Source of the DNA: Parus major
Lineage: Eukaryota; Chordata; Aves; Passeriformes; Paridae
Direction: 5' to 3'
DNA length: 64,000 nt
Assembly (NCBI RefSeq): GCF_001522545.3
Contig: NC_031770.1
Coordinates: 91,530,339-91,594,338 of the forward strand
Shown: piece by piece, positions 1 through 14,022 of the stretch
Numbering within the stretch: position 1 is the first letter of the stretch
How the letters are laid out: each line of letters begins with the position of its first letter
The notes under the pieces: generated by a model
The model's database searches: none
The model's input: only the letters and a program-made list of their open reading frames with translations
Told to the model about the DNA's origin: nothing
Position numbers and translations under genes: made by a program

Positions 1-3000
1 CAGAGTAATAAAGTAAGATTGCTACAATCACAACCTAACTAGATTTTACTTGTTTCTTTTCTCAAAGCAATGGAATTGGCTTTTTACATCAGTAGTCTGC
101 ATTTGATTCATATTTCTATTTAACAGCTGCAGGCTGTCATGGGTGAAATGAGATTTTTCAGCCTCAGAAGGAGGAGCAAGTATTTGTCTTTAAACTGATC
201 TCAAAATGAAATCATGATTTTTAAGACATTCTGGGAGTGGCAAGAAGGTTACAGAATATCTGCTTCAAGTTACCTAAGGAAAAACATCATAACTTTTTTT
301 GTACAGATATATGCTGAGGTAGCTTCAAAAGGTTCATTCACAATATTTGATAATTTCTGTCAATTTCTGTCAATGGAATGATCTCCATTCTACACAGATG
401 TAAAGCTGAAGTGCTCTGTTAGCAGCTAGAAATGGATACTGATAGAATATATCTTGAAGTGGTTTAAAGACACAAGGAAGCTTGTTCCACAAAGTTGGAA
501 GACTTTGGAAAAATCTAACACAGATTCTGATAAAGGACTATTCAATTTTTTCAAAAGTAAACTGAATTTCTGGCTGCTTTATTGATACCAGCATATTATG
601 TGCAAAATCTGATTATATTAATTGATTCATAAAGCAATGGTTTTTCACCTGTGGTTTTAAAAAAATAAAAAAAAACACCCAACAGAGAAGATCACGGGCA
701 CAGTATACTTTCAGTCATGCATGCAAACAGCTATAGCTTTGAATTCATTTGGGAAACCAGCTTTAATCAGTAAAATCCCAGGGGTTTTTTTGTAGTGAGT
801 TTTTCAACAGTTACAAGGAAGGCATGCTGATTTTTAAAGGGTGATCAGTGGTCAAAAAACTCAAAAATGAAGTCTTAGTTTTTCTTCTTTTGGATCATGG
901 CCAAAATAATTGTTTATTTAAAGCTTGTCTTGGTTTACTTACATTGTGAGGACCAGAATATATTTGAGGAGTCAGCATAGCCTTTTTGCCCCTTTCTTTT
1001 GAGAATTAACAGGTTGACATGAATAAGTCTCTGACTGTGTAAGAGGGAAAGAAATTATCAGTTTGGCATTTCACCTAAATAAACAGACCCATCAGAATGA
1101 TTGAGGTTACATATTCAAGAGACAAGTGCATATCTGACACATAGAGGCCATAGAAAATTGTGATGAATTGCCTACCCTTTTTATTAATTATTATTGTCAT
1201 AGTGACGAGAGTAAGAGGGAACATTTTGCAGCTCACATCCACCCTGCTGATGTCAATGAAGATGAGAAAAGGGCCAAGCTGAAATAATGGTTTAAATGTT
1301 TTTGCTGTATATTTAAAAAATATACACCGTCTGAGATATTTGTATAACTGCATGTCATTATGTACAAAAGAAAAGCATTAATTTTCATGGGTTCTTTACC
1401 TAGATTCTCTATAACTTTATACAGTCCCTTTACATAATTAACAAAAATGATGAAGTGTATATTTTTAATTGGTGGAAAGTTCTTCTGTGCGATGGTTCCT
1501 TTATCTATGTTATAGTGGTTTTCTCAACTAGAATACTATCTGTAATTACAGCAGTTGTAGATAGACAATTCAGGGCACAAGACATTCTAGTTCTATTTCA
1601 AGCATCATCTGAGTTACTTTATATAAAAAAAATATCAGGTCAAATTATGTACTGATGCTGTTCTACTTTTTGAACTTTGGTTTGAGAAGCATAATTCTGT
1701 CTTTTGAAATAGTGCCATATGATATCCATTCTGTAGATTCATGGTATTTAAATGTCTATTTAGGACATCTTGATAACTACTGGAAGCTTTCAAATGAGTA
1801 ATACAAACACTTGCCCTTTGGTTTGTTGGTTTTTTTCTTTTTTTTTTTTTCCCCACAAGTCTTTTTAAAATGTTAAGTGTGGAAAATGTTAAAATGTTAG
1901 GTCTGGGAAAAAAATGTTAAAAACATATTAAAAGAAAAAATAGTGCTGAATTTTCTGGTAGTTCCTTCATATACAATCTTATACATATTTCCTGCTTACA
2001 CAAAATGTCAAAATAATTTTCACTGAGTAGAAGCCTGAAAAGCGCAAACAGTAATATAACTCAAAAAATAAAAAAAAAGTCTAAATCCTGTCTCTTGAAT
2101 ATGACATTTTATACTAAATTGCTTTATACTAAGTTATCAGAAAATGCTTCATTGTACTAAGAATTCACAGTTCTGGAGTCCCTTCTGGACTGTGACACTC
2201 AAAAGGGAGTGGAGATCAGTACTTTCTCTTTGCAGATGTAGGCAGATCAGCAGAAGCAGCAGTCGCTCTTCTGCACACTGCAGTGGAAAAAAAAAAGCTA
2301 ACTGAGCTAAATGATCACAGAAGTAAATGGCCATGATCCTTGTCCATTTTGAATTTAGGTTTGTAAATGCTACTTTAAAAAGGAAGTCCTTTGTGTATTT
2401 AGAAGATAAAATGATTGCAGAAGAAGCCATATACCATGGGAAGTTATTAAATATTCAACTTGGAGTTCCTGAGAACTATAATTCTTATGCAGCTTCTGGG
2501 ATATTGATAGACAGATTTCTTATAGAGTTAACTTAAGAGAACTTTAATTGCAATAAAGCAAAGTTTAGTTGAAATATGCTTGCTTTATTTCTTGGAAGGA
2601 TGGTGCATTCCTCACAATCATTGTATCTAGACATTTGCTGTTTAATCTAGCCAGTAAAATACAGTTCTTAGGATGTCAGCGCTTCATTTGATCACAAGAT
2701 TTACCATAGAAACTGAATTTATTATATACATGTGATCATTTAATTTATAATCAAATAAAATATTTATTTTATTGAAAAAGACAGCTGCTTGAACTATTTA
2801 GGTGAAGTATTAAGCACAGAAATTAGACCTTTAAAATTAACAGCTTTGTTCTATTAAATTATATGCCTTTGGAATGCCTCATCTCTTTTCCGCTCGAACC
2901 GTGAGATATAGAACACATTTATAGAATCAGTCTCTTACTGGTTCCTTTTGTTGATTATAGTATGATTATTATTTTGGTTGAGGCAGGTAGAGCAAATCAC

Positions 3001-4301
3001 AGATCTTGTATTGAGTCTTCTCAGTTTTATCTATCAATAAAATGAGTAGAAAGAATGAGATGTTAATGATCATGCTGTTTAAGACACAGACTAGAATTCA
3101 TTTCTATAACACTAAATGTTTGCCTTCATATTACCTGTGTGTCACCATGATCATATCTACTAAACCTGCTACCTGCCAATTTAGAGAACTTCTCTAATTT
3201 TTTTCCTATTGGTATCAGAATATTTCTCTCAGCAGGTACCCCAAAAAAAGAAAAAAAGAAAAAAAAAGCAGCTCCTTCTCCTTTATTCTTCCCATAACCA
3301 AATTCATTGTCAGTTTTCCCTTCTAATTTTGTTCATAAGAATTGCTAGAAATGTTATGTATTTTTAAGCTTCCATATGTTTTAATTTCAACAAGAAAGAG
3401 AGGGAGAGAACTAACTGAGCTCACTGTACTGACATACCTGTGGTTTTATGACATGGGGGTTATATAGAAAACCAAAGAAGATAAATTAATACCTCTAAAG
3501 CAAATCATCATCAGCTGGGGTGTTTCTTATTTTGTGATAATTAGTCTTCTTGGTGAAGTGCTAGAATTATTCTGAGTTTATCTAACTATGAAAGAGAGAC
3601 AGTGCAATTCTCAGTCCTCTTAACAGTCCAGATAAAAGATATCACTTCCTGTCATGTACAGAAATTTTAAACAGGGGAAAGTCATCAGAAAGGAAAGACA
3701 CTTCACAATGGTACGATCTTAAGAAAGCAGCTCAACAAGAAACTTTGGGAAAGAAAAACAAGAAAAACAAGTGGTTTCACTTAAAAGGTATCCTAAATGT
3801 TTTGCTCCAAGTCACATTAAAAGCATAGGAAGGCCAGAGAAAAGATTTTTTTCTGTCAGTTAATCTCTTTTTCTATATAAACAGCACCCTGGTAGACTAT
3901 TCCATAATTAGCAGTTATTTTCTAATCTTAATCTCTTTCTCAATTACAAAGCCTGTTTAATTAAATCTGCAAACACTGGATGGTGGACTGATCCTTCTTT
4001 TTCTCTCTGCCTCTCAAAATTTAATAGAAAATCCTTTAGGTTATGTTTATGAATGCATATTCTAATGCATATTATTAATGCATTATACCCATGGGTGTTT
4101 TGTTACCTCTTCTTATTTGTAACACAGTACTAAAGATACTACTCTGAAAGCAAAACAAAAATATAGTATAATTTACATTTTATCATTACCAGAAAAAAAA
4201 AAAAGCAAGTAATGTATTGATTAACAAATGCATATCAAACATCTAATTAAGGAAATGGTGAGTTTATTTAAAGAAACTTGCTTTAACTCTTCTTTCTATA
4301 T

Positions 4302-4325
4302 TAAAAATAAAAATAAAAATAAAAA
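4302..4325. repeat. Short (AAAAAT)n repeat
   Basis: Three to four copies of aaaaat. Confidence 0.85.
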
Positions 4326-6184
4326 GAATTGTAGTCACCTTCAGCTTTATTTAAGAAATGGCAGTGTGTGGTAAAAATGCTAGATTACACTTTTAAAGGA
4401 AAAGAAAAAGACAGCCTTGTGAACCAATAAAATATGTTATAAAGTGGTAGTATATGTACAAGTAAATAACATTGTAGAGTGAGTTTATAACCTGTTGCTG
4501 GTGAAAAATGGAATTTTCCAAACATATAAGCTGCTGAGACAATACAACATGTTTGGTTTATTTCTTTTGGAAAGAATGCTTCTGGTTATCCCATAAATTG
4601 CTCTTTACTACTGACTCTTCATCAACTCTGTCATTTCAAAGTAAATTACTGACTTTCCTACAATTCTGAATGAAGTGGTATTGCAAAAACCGGCAACTGT
4701 TGGTTGTTGCTGAAGCTGTGTGTTTAAGCCTTAGACATAGTTTATTGTGTGATCTTCTAAGGAAAAATTTATAATGGTAATTTTGTTTTCATGTCAAAAT
4801 TCTGCTTTCCCTTCCCATCATGTGGCATGAAAAATATATTATATTTATTTTTAAGCAGTTTTTTTTTAATAATTTGCCTGTCAGATAAAATCTCACACCC
4901 TGATCATTAGTGCAATTTTATCTGTTGGCTTCACTGACACAATGGTTTTAATTTTCCTTGTGTTTGATTATTATATAATACAAATAGAAAAAAATATTTT
5001 CATGACTGGACAGAAATACTTTGCAATCAAAATTTAGTCTTTACCATTGTAAAAGTATGCAAAAAAAAAGTACAGCAAGTCATGAATTGACATCAAGTTC
5101 AAAGTAGAGTGCAAAACCTAACTATTATAGAGCTCACAATACTCTTACATTAGTGTCTTTATTGTTATGAGGAACAAATAGGTTTGATGAGCGCTGAAAG
5201 TTTTACTGCAAGTAGACCACAATAATGGTACAATACAGTTTTTAGGTAGTGATGTGGGACAGTTTCTTCTCTGTCTTCCCCTCATGATCTTGAAAGATAT
5301 GATGTAAAAATATTATTTAAGTATAAGGAGTGATGAAGGAATTATATTTTCAAATTAGTGGTTTCCATAAATCATAAATTAAACTGAAAGTATAGAAATG
5401 GGTTCTTAAATTTTCAGGCATGTATAAGTGCAGCTCAGGCAAGTCTTAATGAGTGATTTTGTGGTCCTAAGGTATACTTTGATGAAAATTTCTTGACTAA
5501 TAGTGACATCATGCAAACATATATTTCATTTGGTGTAACTGTATTGAATCATTAGCAAATTAATGAAATTTTCTGGAAAAAATTCAGTTTTCTAGAATCA
5601 TAAGGAGTTTTCTTACACTTCATCTGGCAATAGTGTGTGTGGCCTGCCAGTTGAAGGAAATCAGGCTTTTGGCCTGGTCAGCCTGGTCTTTGCAAGTTCA
5701 GTTTCTGTTCCTGGAGTCTGATGAATTCAACAGCGGTCAAAATTTGACATTTGAAATTATCAAAAGAGTCTTACTTTTCATGATGCAGCTTTGTATTTAA
5801 TGAGCTGAACAATATCTCAGGAGGTTTGCATAACTTCCTGTACATTGTGAGAGTGTGCAACTAGCACACAGACACACACACAAACTGTGTGTGATCAATT
5901 CATCTGATTCTGAACTGTAGCTTTTGTGTGACTTGTAAGAATTTCACCATAAAAATGGGGGATATAGAATATACTTCAGTTCCCAATAGATTCTATTTCA
6001 TATAGAAAATCTGTTTAAATTAGAAATTACTGCTAAAATTAAAGTCAATCCTTTCACCTTAAACTTTTAAGTAGTATTTTAATCAAGTTGATATCCATAT
6101 GGATAATTGCACTAAAAAAGTAGATATTAGACAATTGTCCCTCACAATTCCTAAACATGTAGTTTCTTAGCTATGTGAAAATAT

Positions 6185-6505
6185 TCAGGGATGGCTTCTG
6201 TGAAAAGCTTCTCCCATGTCTGCTAGATACAATGCCAGCTGCCTCCAGGACAGACCCACAGCTAAGCCAAGCCAGCCAGAGATGGCCATAACACTTCTGG
6301 GATAAAATATTTAAAAAGGAAAAAAGAAAGTTATTGGCAGATATAATTGTGCTCAAAGAGTGAGACTATGTGAGAGGAACAATGATGCACATGCCAAGGG
6401 CAGTGAATAAGGAGGGGGAGGAGGTGCTCCAGGCACTGGAGCTGAGCTTCCCCTGAAGCCCATGGTGAAGAGCATGTTGAAGCAGCCCACAGAGGTCAAC
6501 AGGGG
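6185..6505 (+). mobile_element. Solo LTR fragment, same family as the copy at 14023-15020
   Basis: The stretch follows in order the landmarks of an abundant bird ERV LTR: gcttctgtgaaaagcttc, then gccagctgcctccaggacag, a segment ending cttctgggataaaata, a run ggagggggaggaggtgctcc, and the ctgaagcccatggtgaagag box. It is in the opposite orientation to the copies near 14 kb and 54.6 kb and stops after about 320 bp, so the other half is missing. There is no retroviral coding sequence nearby. The strand is inferred from the position of an AATAAA-like signal in the family as I remember it. Confidence 0.75.
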
Positions 6506-6811
6506 TAAATGTAAAGTGAAATGTTATGAGTGAGCAGGCTGCTTGAGACTTCAGGAGAAGGTGGAATAGTAAGCTCCCAGACTGACAGAAAGCTGTACAT
6601 CTGCTAAATCTTAAGTTGCTTCATTAAGCTTGAATTAAATTTAAATTCAACTGTTGGAAAGAAATTGGTCAAAAAATATCAAGTCAGAACCAAACAAAGT
6701 GAGAAAAAACTTTTATTTTTTCTAAACTGCTAATTCACTCACTAGGAATGGACAAAACCACTATTGAATTTACATATGAGAAATTAGTTTTCAGGCCTTG
6801 TGATCACCAAA

Positions 6812-7266
6812 TGTCATGGTTTAGGAATGACACTCCCTAATTTAGTGATTCCCCTTCCATCAGAGTTCCAAACCAGAAGCAGTTTCCCCTTCCCTCCTCC
6901 AGCAAGAGACAAAAAAGGCAGAGATTTCAGGTTGAGATAAAAACAGTTAGAAACAACACTGAGATAAGAAAACTAACAGTAACAGCAATGATACTAATAA
7001 TGAAATAGAAATGAGAGTGATTTACATACAAAAATTACTCACTGACCTACCTGACATGACCTGAGACAATGAACAAGGGCACATAGATGCTCTGCACCCA
7101 CACTTTTCTTCTTCCTAACCATAATCCATGCCCACTTTCCTCTGGGAAATGAGAATCCCCCTGGATGTGACCTGAAGTGTTATAGACTAACAACCACACA
7201 ACAGCTGGCCCTGTCCCCTCATAGCTACTGTGAAAAATAACTCTCTCCAAGCCAGAAAACAGGGCA
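6812..7266 (-). mobile_element. Solo LTR of a second bird ERV family
   Basis: Begins tgtcatggtttagg and ends agccagaaaacagggca, giving TG...CA termini about 455 bp apart. Internal landmarks (ggttgagataaaaacagtt near 6930 and a terminal segment around gctactgtgaaaaataact) agree with a common bird LTR that reads tgtcctggtttt on its own sense strand, hence the minus call. The middle is shortened relative to the full-length form I remember. I could not find a matching target-site duplication (ccaaa before, ttaag after). A 120-codon reverse frame across it is a by-product of the repeat. Confidence 0.7.
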
Positions 7267-9512
7267 TTAAGGAATAACAAGTAGAAGCTGGACACACCAG
7301 CTATTTTGGTCATAGCAAGTAAAAAGCTATTGATAGAAATCCTCGTCTCCTGGAAAAAGGAGTGCCAGAAATATATTGGTAAATTACAGGGAAGCTGTAT
7401 TTGAACCAAGTTGGCAGCTGAAATCAGTAGGATGAAGATTTATTTCCCAGTGTTTGAAGGTGCTAGTGCTTATTCAAAAAAAGCTAAAGAAATTAACTTT
7501 AGTATCTGACTGTTATAAGGTTTTTAAATATTTTTTTTTTTGTTGCAGAAATTTGTAGTTTTTAATCTGATGTTTGAAGCAAGAGGGGATGGTTAAAATA
7601 CTCTTTTAGTGAGAGGCACTAGAGAATTTAAATTTTACGTGAAATCTAGCAGCTGGCCTTGGCTTTCTGAACTACTAGAACAATACTTTGTAAGATTTGT
7701 TAATCATTTCGAAGAAACACAATGCCATCTGTAAGAGTGTTCTCTAGGCAGGTTTTGGATAATGGCTTCTCCTTGAGTGACTGTCCAGAATGGCCTTATG
7801 AGCCCAAGCCATCTGGTGTCAACATAACCATATTTTCCTTCTCAACATTATTCCAATATTTTAGTCAATTCATAGGTAAATTGGGGAAAAAAGAGTTTGA
7901 ACTAGCTTCTTGTAAGCAGTTACGTGGTTGAACTTCAGAACTTTCCATATCTGTACTTGTTTGAATCTTTTTAATTTTTCCATTTCTCTGGGTTTCACAA
8001 TCTATCACTTCTATATTACAGGTGTCATGTGGGTTTGTTTTTGTTGTTTGTAACAGATCAGTGTTTTGTGATTTCTCCTGAAGGAATTGCTTAAAGAGTA
8101 TGATGGACTCATTATACTAAAGGTAATTTTCTAGTCTTTTAGAAGCCAGGATGAAATTGTGTGGAAAAATATTCTATAGTACTCTTTGTACTGTTGAAAT
8201 ACATTTTTTTTTTGCTTGGTATTTAATTTCAGCTGTATTTTCTACTTAAATCTGTATTTTCTATCACATCTGTGATCCTATTTATTTACAAGGCAATATC
8301 TGTACACTTTATGCTTGTAAACAATAAACTTGTATCTCATTATTAGGGTTCCAACTTAATATATTTCATTTATGTCATTATACAAAAGACATATCAGGGG
8401 AAAGAAAAGGGGAATTAAATTAATTTTCCATCCTCTAAGTAATAAATGAATTATAGTTTGTTTTTTAGTGTAGTCAGATTTATGTAGACCAAAATTATTA
8501 AAATAACCAAGTGTGACTTTGTGTGTATTTTTATATAAATCAAACTGGTTTGCCCTTTTCTGACTGTGTCATAGTTTTAAAAATAAAATCTACTACAGAT
8601 GATTTGGTGTATGCAATGACACTGTTTATAAACAATTTTAACCATCATGTTACCTTGCTATTCTTTGCTCTAAGACACTACATGGAAATAGAGAAGAGCT
8701 TATGTGCTGCTAAGTGCAGCACCTAAGAAGTCTTCTAATAAATACCTTTGCAAAGAAAACAAAAGGTCTCCTGCAGTGTATGTATTCTGATCATTATTCA
8801 CAAATTAATTATTTTATTTTGGTCTGTGTCAAGTCAAAAACTCTGGAAGCTTGAAATTATCCTCAGTGTGGGGGAAACTATCATTTTAGAGAAAATGCAG
8901 TGAAACTTATGGTGGAAAATTTCATTTGACTAATACTGCCTGTGAATATATCTGTGGATTGAAGCTGTGCTCTATAGCCTTTGTTTTCTTCCATTACTTC
9001 CAGCTTTCTGAATTCAAAACAGTATATTCAGTTCTTTTATACAATGATAAAATATACCTTTTCTCCAAATATTGTCAAGACATCAAATATATATATCTTT
9101 TTTTCATTTTCAGTGATGACAGTATTCTATTCTACATAAAACAAGTAATTTCTAGTACACTTGATAAAGACTAATTTAAATGTTTTGGTTTCATTTTTGA
9201 GCCATAATTATTTAAAAATAAAAATTTTTATATATTTATGTTATATATCTAGAACTGTTAGATACTTTACAAAGTGAAACCTTTAAAAATAAAATGTAAA
9301 TAAATGTAAATCTAAGGAATTTCATGAATAATAATTGACTCTATTACATTAATTAGTGCATCTAATACTTTGTTTAATTGAAACAATGTCATTGCACTTC
9401 TGTTTGACTTCTTGACTGGAAAGAGGTTTATATTTACATATGTAAGCTTTTATTTTCATCATAATAGAGAGGCAAAGCACTCATCCACTGCAGTCTTGTT
9501 CAGCTTACAAAC

Positions 9513-9985
9513 CATAGAATCGTAGAATGATTTGGCTTGGAAGGGATTTTAAAGATCATCCATTTCCAATCCCCCCATCATAGGCAGGGATACCTTCCAC
9601 AAGATCAGGTTTCTAAAATGCCATCCAGCCTAGCCATGAGTACTTCAAGGGATGTGGCACCCATAGCTTCTCTGGGCAACCTTTTCCAGTGCCTCAACAC
9701 CCTCTAAGTATATTTCCTTCATGACATCTGGTCTAAATCTCTTTCCTTTTGGTATAAAACTGTTTCCCCTTGTCTTGTCTCTATCTGATTGGGTAAAGTG
9801 TTGTTTATTTTTGTAAGCCTTCTTTAGATACTGGATTGGCACAATTAATTCTCCAAGAACCTGCTTTCCCCAGGCTGAACAAGTTTTGCTCTCTCACACT
9901 GTCCTATCATTGTAGGAATAGTGCTCCAGTCTGCTGACCATCTTTGTGACCCTCGTATGACACAGCTTGTCACTCAGCTCTAGAA
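9513..9985 (-). mobile_element. CR1 LINE 3' fragment
   Basis: The + strand begins catagaatcgtagaatg, then ggcttggaagggattttaaa and gatcatcc, which is the reverse complement of a CR1 3' terminus. The next landmarks (cttctctgggcaaccttttc at about 9667, ttccccttgtcttgtctcta at about 9764, ccccaggctgaacaa at about 9870) are in the expected CR1 3' UTR order. It is 5'-truncated, as is usual for CR1. Confidence 0.88.
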
Positions 9986-10604
9986 AAGCTGTCATTTTCT
10001 ACAATATCTTTCCACAGGGAATTTTAGACTCTTTTGTCTAGCCTCCTGGGACTATTTGACAAGGCCTTCTTGAAGGTCATTCTTGCAATTTTTGTTTACA
10101 TTTGACAAGTATTCAGAACAAATTATTGAAGGAATGAGGGCTCCTGGGTTATGCATTTTTATTCTAAGGCTGGTGTTACCACTAGGTAAATGAGTAAATG
10201 TCTAAAGAGACTGCCATAAATTGTCAAATTTAAAATTGTTGGCGTTGGAACCTGAAGCATGAACACACAATATTTTTTAATAATGTAATGGCTATTGAAG
10301 ATAAACAGTATAACACATCTATACATAATAATATTTTACTTTGAAGACAAGGCCTTCAATGTATTCCATCACACAGTTTACATAAGTCTAGTTTTTTAAT
10401 GTGTTTTCAGATTCCAAATGCATCTAAAGCAGGTCAGCATGTCTGGAGTAGAACCGATATTTTCACAAGGGAGGTTTCATGTTACTTGTGTTGCTGCATG
10501 AAACATCTGCTTCACCAGCCCTTTTTCCTGCCTAATACTGCTCCTTGATTAAACAATTCCCATATGCTGAGCTAAATTAGTATGTTAATGTATCTAGTAA
10601 TTGT

Positions 10605-10623
10605 TTATTATTATTATTATTAT
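10605..10623. repeat. Short (TTA)n microsatellite
   Basis: About six TTA triplets. Confidence 0.85.
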
Positions 10624-13429
10624 GATATTTTAAAATCTGATTTATTTTTATAGTTACTGCCAGCCTTTCTTCTTTACTATTGTGTTAGAATCAGAGCATA
10701 TGAAACACCTCAGAGAAATTCTGAATTTCCTGTGTCACATATCGAGTAAAACAATAATGACCTCCAAAGCTGTGGAAACTAGTCTTTATGATCCCAACTG
10801 AGAAAACAGAAGAACTCTTGTTGATTCATTCTCAATCAATTTTAATCACTAGTTTAACCCTAGAGATAGTATATAGAATGTAAATCTATTGATCACATTA
10901 ATGAACTCGCATCTACTCTTCAATTATTTCTGCAGAAAGACCTGAGACTGTGTAAGTTTTGCAGTATATGATAGCTTGACATGTTGAGAAGTTCCAGAGT
11001 TCAGTTGTATCCACTGAGAGTACTCTGTCTCTGTACTACAGACATGTCTGGTGGTTGAAACATCTTTGATGTTCTCAAACCTGCTGTTAGAAAAAGAACT
11101 AAAAAACCCCAAACCTGACTAGAATAGTTCCTCACTTTTCTCCCTGCCCTATGGCTTCAAATATTTTTTGTGATGTTAGTCTCATGGCATACTCACCATT
11201 TCCTCTAACTGATGGTTCCTTGAAGAACTGAGATGCAGTATAAGGAGCTACGTAATCTAGTATCTGACTTTGATATTAGCCAGGAATAATCCTCTTAAAC
11301 TTCTTTTTAATACAGAGAGGGTATTCTGAGAACATACTAAGAATATATATAGAGAGGCTGTTATTTAGACTGGTCCTAAATTTATTTGCCATAAATACCA
11401 GTTTATAGGTTTTTAGTTTATATTTGCATTTCAGAGGAGGACTGTTAGTACTTTAAGATAAATCCTGATAATTAGTTCATAGCTTTGCCAAAGGTTTTGC
11501 ATAATTGATATTTATTTATGAGTTTTGCAAGTTTTAAATAGGAATATTACTTTCCATTTTAATTGACACCATTGTTTTGATTTTTTTTTTAATTCTAAAA
11601 TGAAAATTGAAATTATAGTTAAAATACACTCAGTCTGTGAATGAGCTTTGAATGTCAAGAATAACAATACAAGTTTGATATGATAAAGATGGAAAAAAAA
11701 TGAAGAAAGGTGCAAAAAGCGTAACACTTTTTACACACACCCTAGGCAAATGAAACTTTATACAGTGCAGAAAGAGTAAAAAAGAGACATGGGCCTTTCA
11801 AGATCATACAAAAGTCTTTTTCTTCAAATTAAACCAGTGAAAGATTAGTGAATAGAAATGATGTATCCAGGAAATGCTTGTAAAGGCTGCAAGATTTAAA
11901 TATATTTTGAAAGTGAGATACTCACATCAATGATACTTTCTCATCTCATGTTATAGATCTCAGTTGCAATGGGTAATGCCTCATAGCAGTAGATAAAGTG
12001 GAAATCTGGCAGGATTGTAATAGAGGAAGATAAAGGTCTCTGACAGGCATTTGTTTAGGCACCTTTCAATCTATTTTCAGTCTGAATGACAAATGCAGGA
12101 GCTAAAATAAATCATAATATCAATTTTTTAAGTAAATTCCAAAGTACTGGCAGGTGAAGGTTTTAAGCATACTAATATGTAAAAGTATATACGTATGTGA
12201 GCTGAAGTCCCCAGTGTCTCTGAACTAGTAGAGACAATAAATTGTTATACTAATTTGAGAGACTTATTTTTTTCTTTTTTTTCTTTTCCATCTGGAAAGA
12301 TAAAATCAGGCAGGTTTGTTTTACAGGGAATTGGATTTATTTTGTCATGACAGCATGTCATGCAGACACCATCTGTTTAAAGTACACTTGACAATTCACT
12401 GGGGAAAACAGAAGCTAAAACTTGGGCCATGTTTAAGAAGGCCTGTAGACATCCAGAAAGATGTGTTGAGTTCCAGACAGGATACCTGTCCTATTTAAAG
12501 AGATAGTATTTCTCTGGATAATCAAGAGGCTGAACCACCCTGCCCTGATATTGGTGTGAGAGTTTCTTGTCAAGGCATAGTGGCTGAGAAAAAAATTTTG
12601 CAAAGATTGTCATACATTTGGGAAGATCACTCCATTATGGGCTATGAATAGGGTTTCATTCAGCATTCACTGATGTCCCAAGGTACTTAAGCATTTTGTA
12701 TGTATGTGTATCTGTAAAAGGAGATAGCTTCACTCCAATGTGATGTATGATGTTCTTAAAACACAGTAGAAAAGTTAGCATGTAACAGTCATATCAGCTG
12801 TTTTGCTTATGTTTGTGTTTTGGTGATTCAGTAGTCCAAACTAAATCTCATGTCCACTAACATACCTACAGTTCTCTGCTAAAAGTAGTAAATATTTAAC
12901 TTTTTTTTTCTTATTTTTTGGTGAAACAATGGAAGAAACACTAGTAGGGAGGGAATTTATTTTAAGAAACATTAATGTAGAAGCAGGCTGCTTTTGTAGT
13001 AACACCAGGTTTTTCACTATAACTGCATTTCAATACTGACACTTTTCATGAACCTACAAAAATAAAACATATGGGTACTAGCTAGCATATTCTTTTTCTG
13101 AAAGCCTTTGTTCGCATACAAAATACTTTATCAATCTAAGTAATGCTAGTGCAATTAGCAGGATTGAGCTCTGGTGTAGAGAGTTTTCAAGATTATGAAT
13201 TCCAGGTGCTATAAAAGTCCAGATGAATTGAATTTTTATTTATATCTGGCTTTTGTATTTAGAAGGAAGTATTCTTTTAAGACCTCATATTTTCAGTTGT
13301 GTCTTCAATGAAATTTTTGATATTATTATTTTTCTTGATGTTTAAAGAAAAAGTATGCAGGACAATAATTAATGTTAAAAAGATGTGGGTAAAGTAGATG
13401 ATCCATGTATTCTTAAAACGTTCTAGATT

Positions 13430-13447
13430 AAAAAAAAAAAAAAAAAA
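13430..13447. repeat. Poly(A) run of 18
   Basis: Eighteen consecutive A. No recognisable retrocopy lies directly upstream, so this is read as a simple homopolymer. Confidence 0.9.
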
Positions 13448-14022
13448 GAGGCAAAGGTTGAAATATACTGTAATCATTGGAGCTTCTCTGCTTCTCTACA
13501 GAAGAACCTGTGCTCAGGTGAAGAACTTTGGTCTGTAATAGTGCATTGTCTCACTTGTATTTTTGTAGTTCTGTAATGCAGATTTTTAGTTCTTTAAATC
13601 TTCTCTTATAAATCTTTGGATTTCTAAATAAATGAATTGTCCCTGATGCTGCCAAAACAGACATGAAGATTTATAGCTCTTAAAATCTGATTGTATGTAT
13701 CCTATTTGTCACCACTCCTTTTGGTGCTATATTAAATTTGAAAGCAAATCACTGTTTGGGAAAACTAGCTGCTTTTTACATCTAATATCTCATCACCTTT
13801 CAGCTGTAATGTTGTCATCTGTAATCCACTCAGACTTGTGTAATTTATTTTGTGCAGTTTAAAAATTCCAATTAATTTTTTTTTGTTGTTTTAAACTCAG
13901 GAAGATTGCTCTGTCCTTTTCATACAGGTTACCCAAAAATCTTTCAAGATGGAAAATATGTTCCACAAATTTTTACTAGTTCTGTATTTTGTGGAAGAAG
14001 CAGAAAGACTGGAGGCATATAC

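Noticed and set aside
12346..12361. Small hairpin catgac...gtcatg
   Set aside because: Six-base stem only, common by chance and without context.
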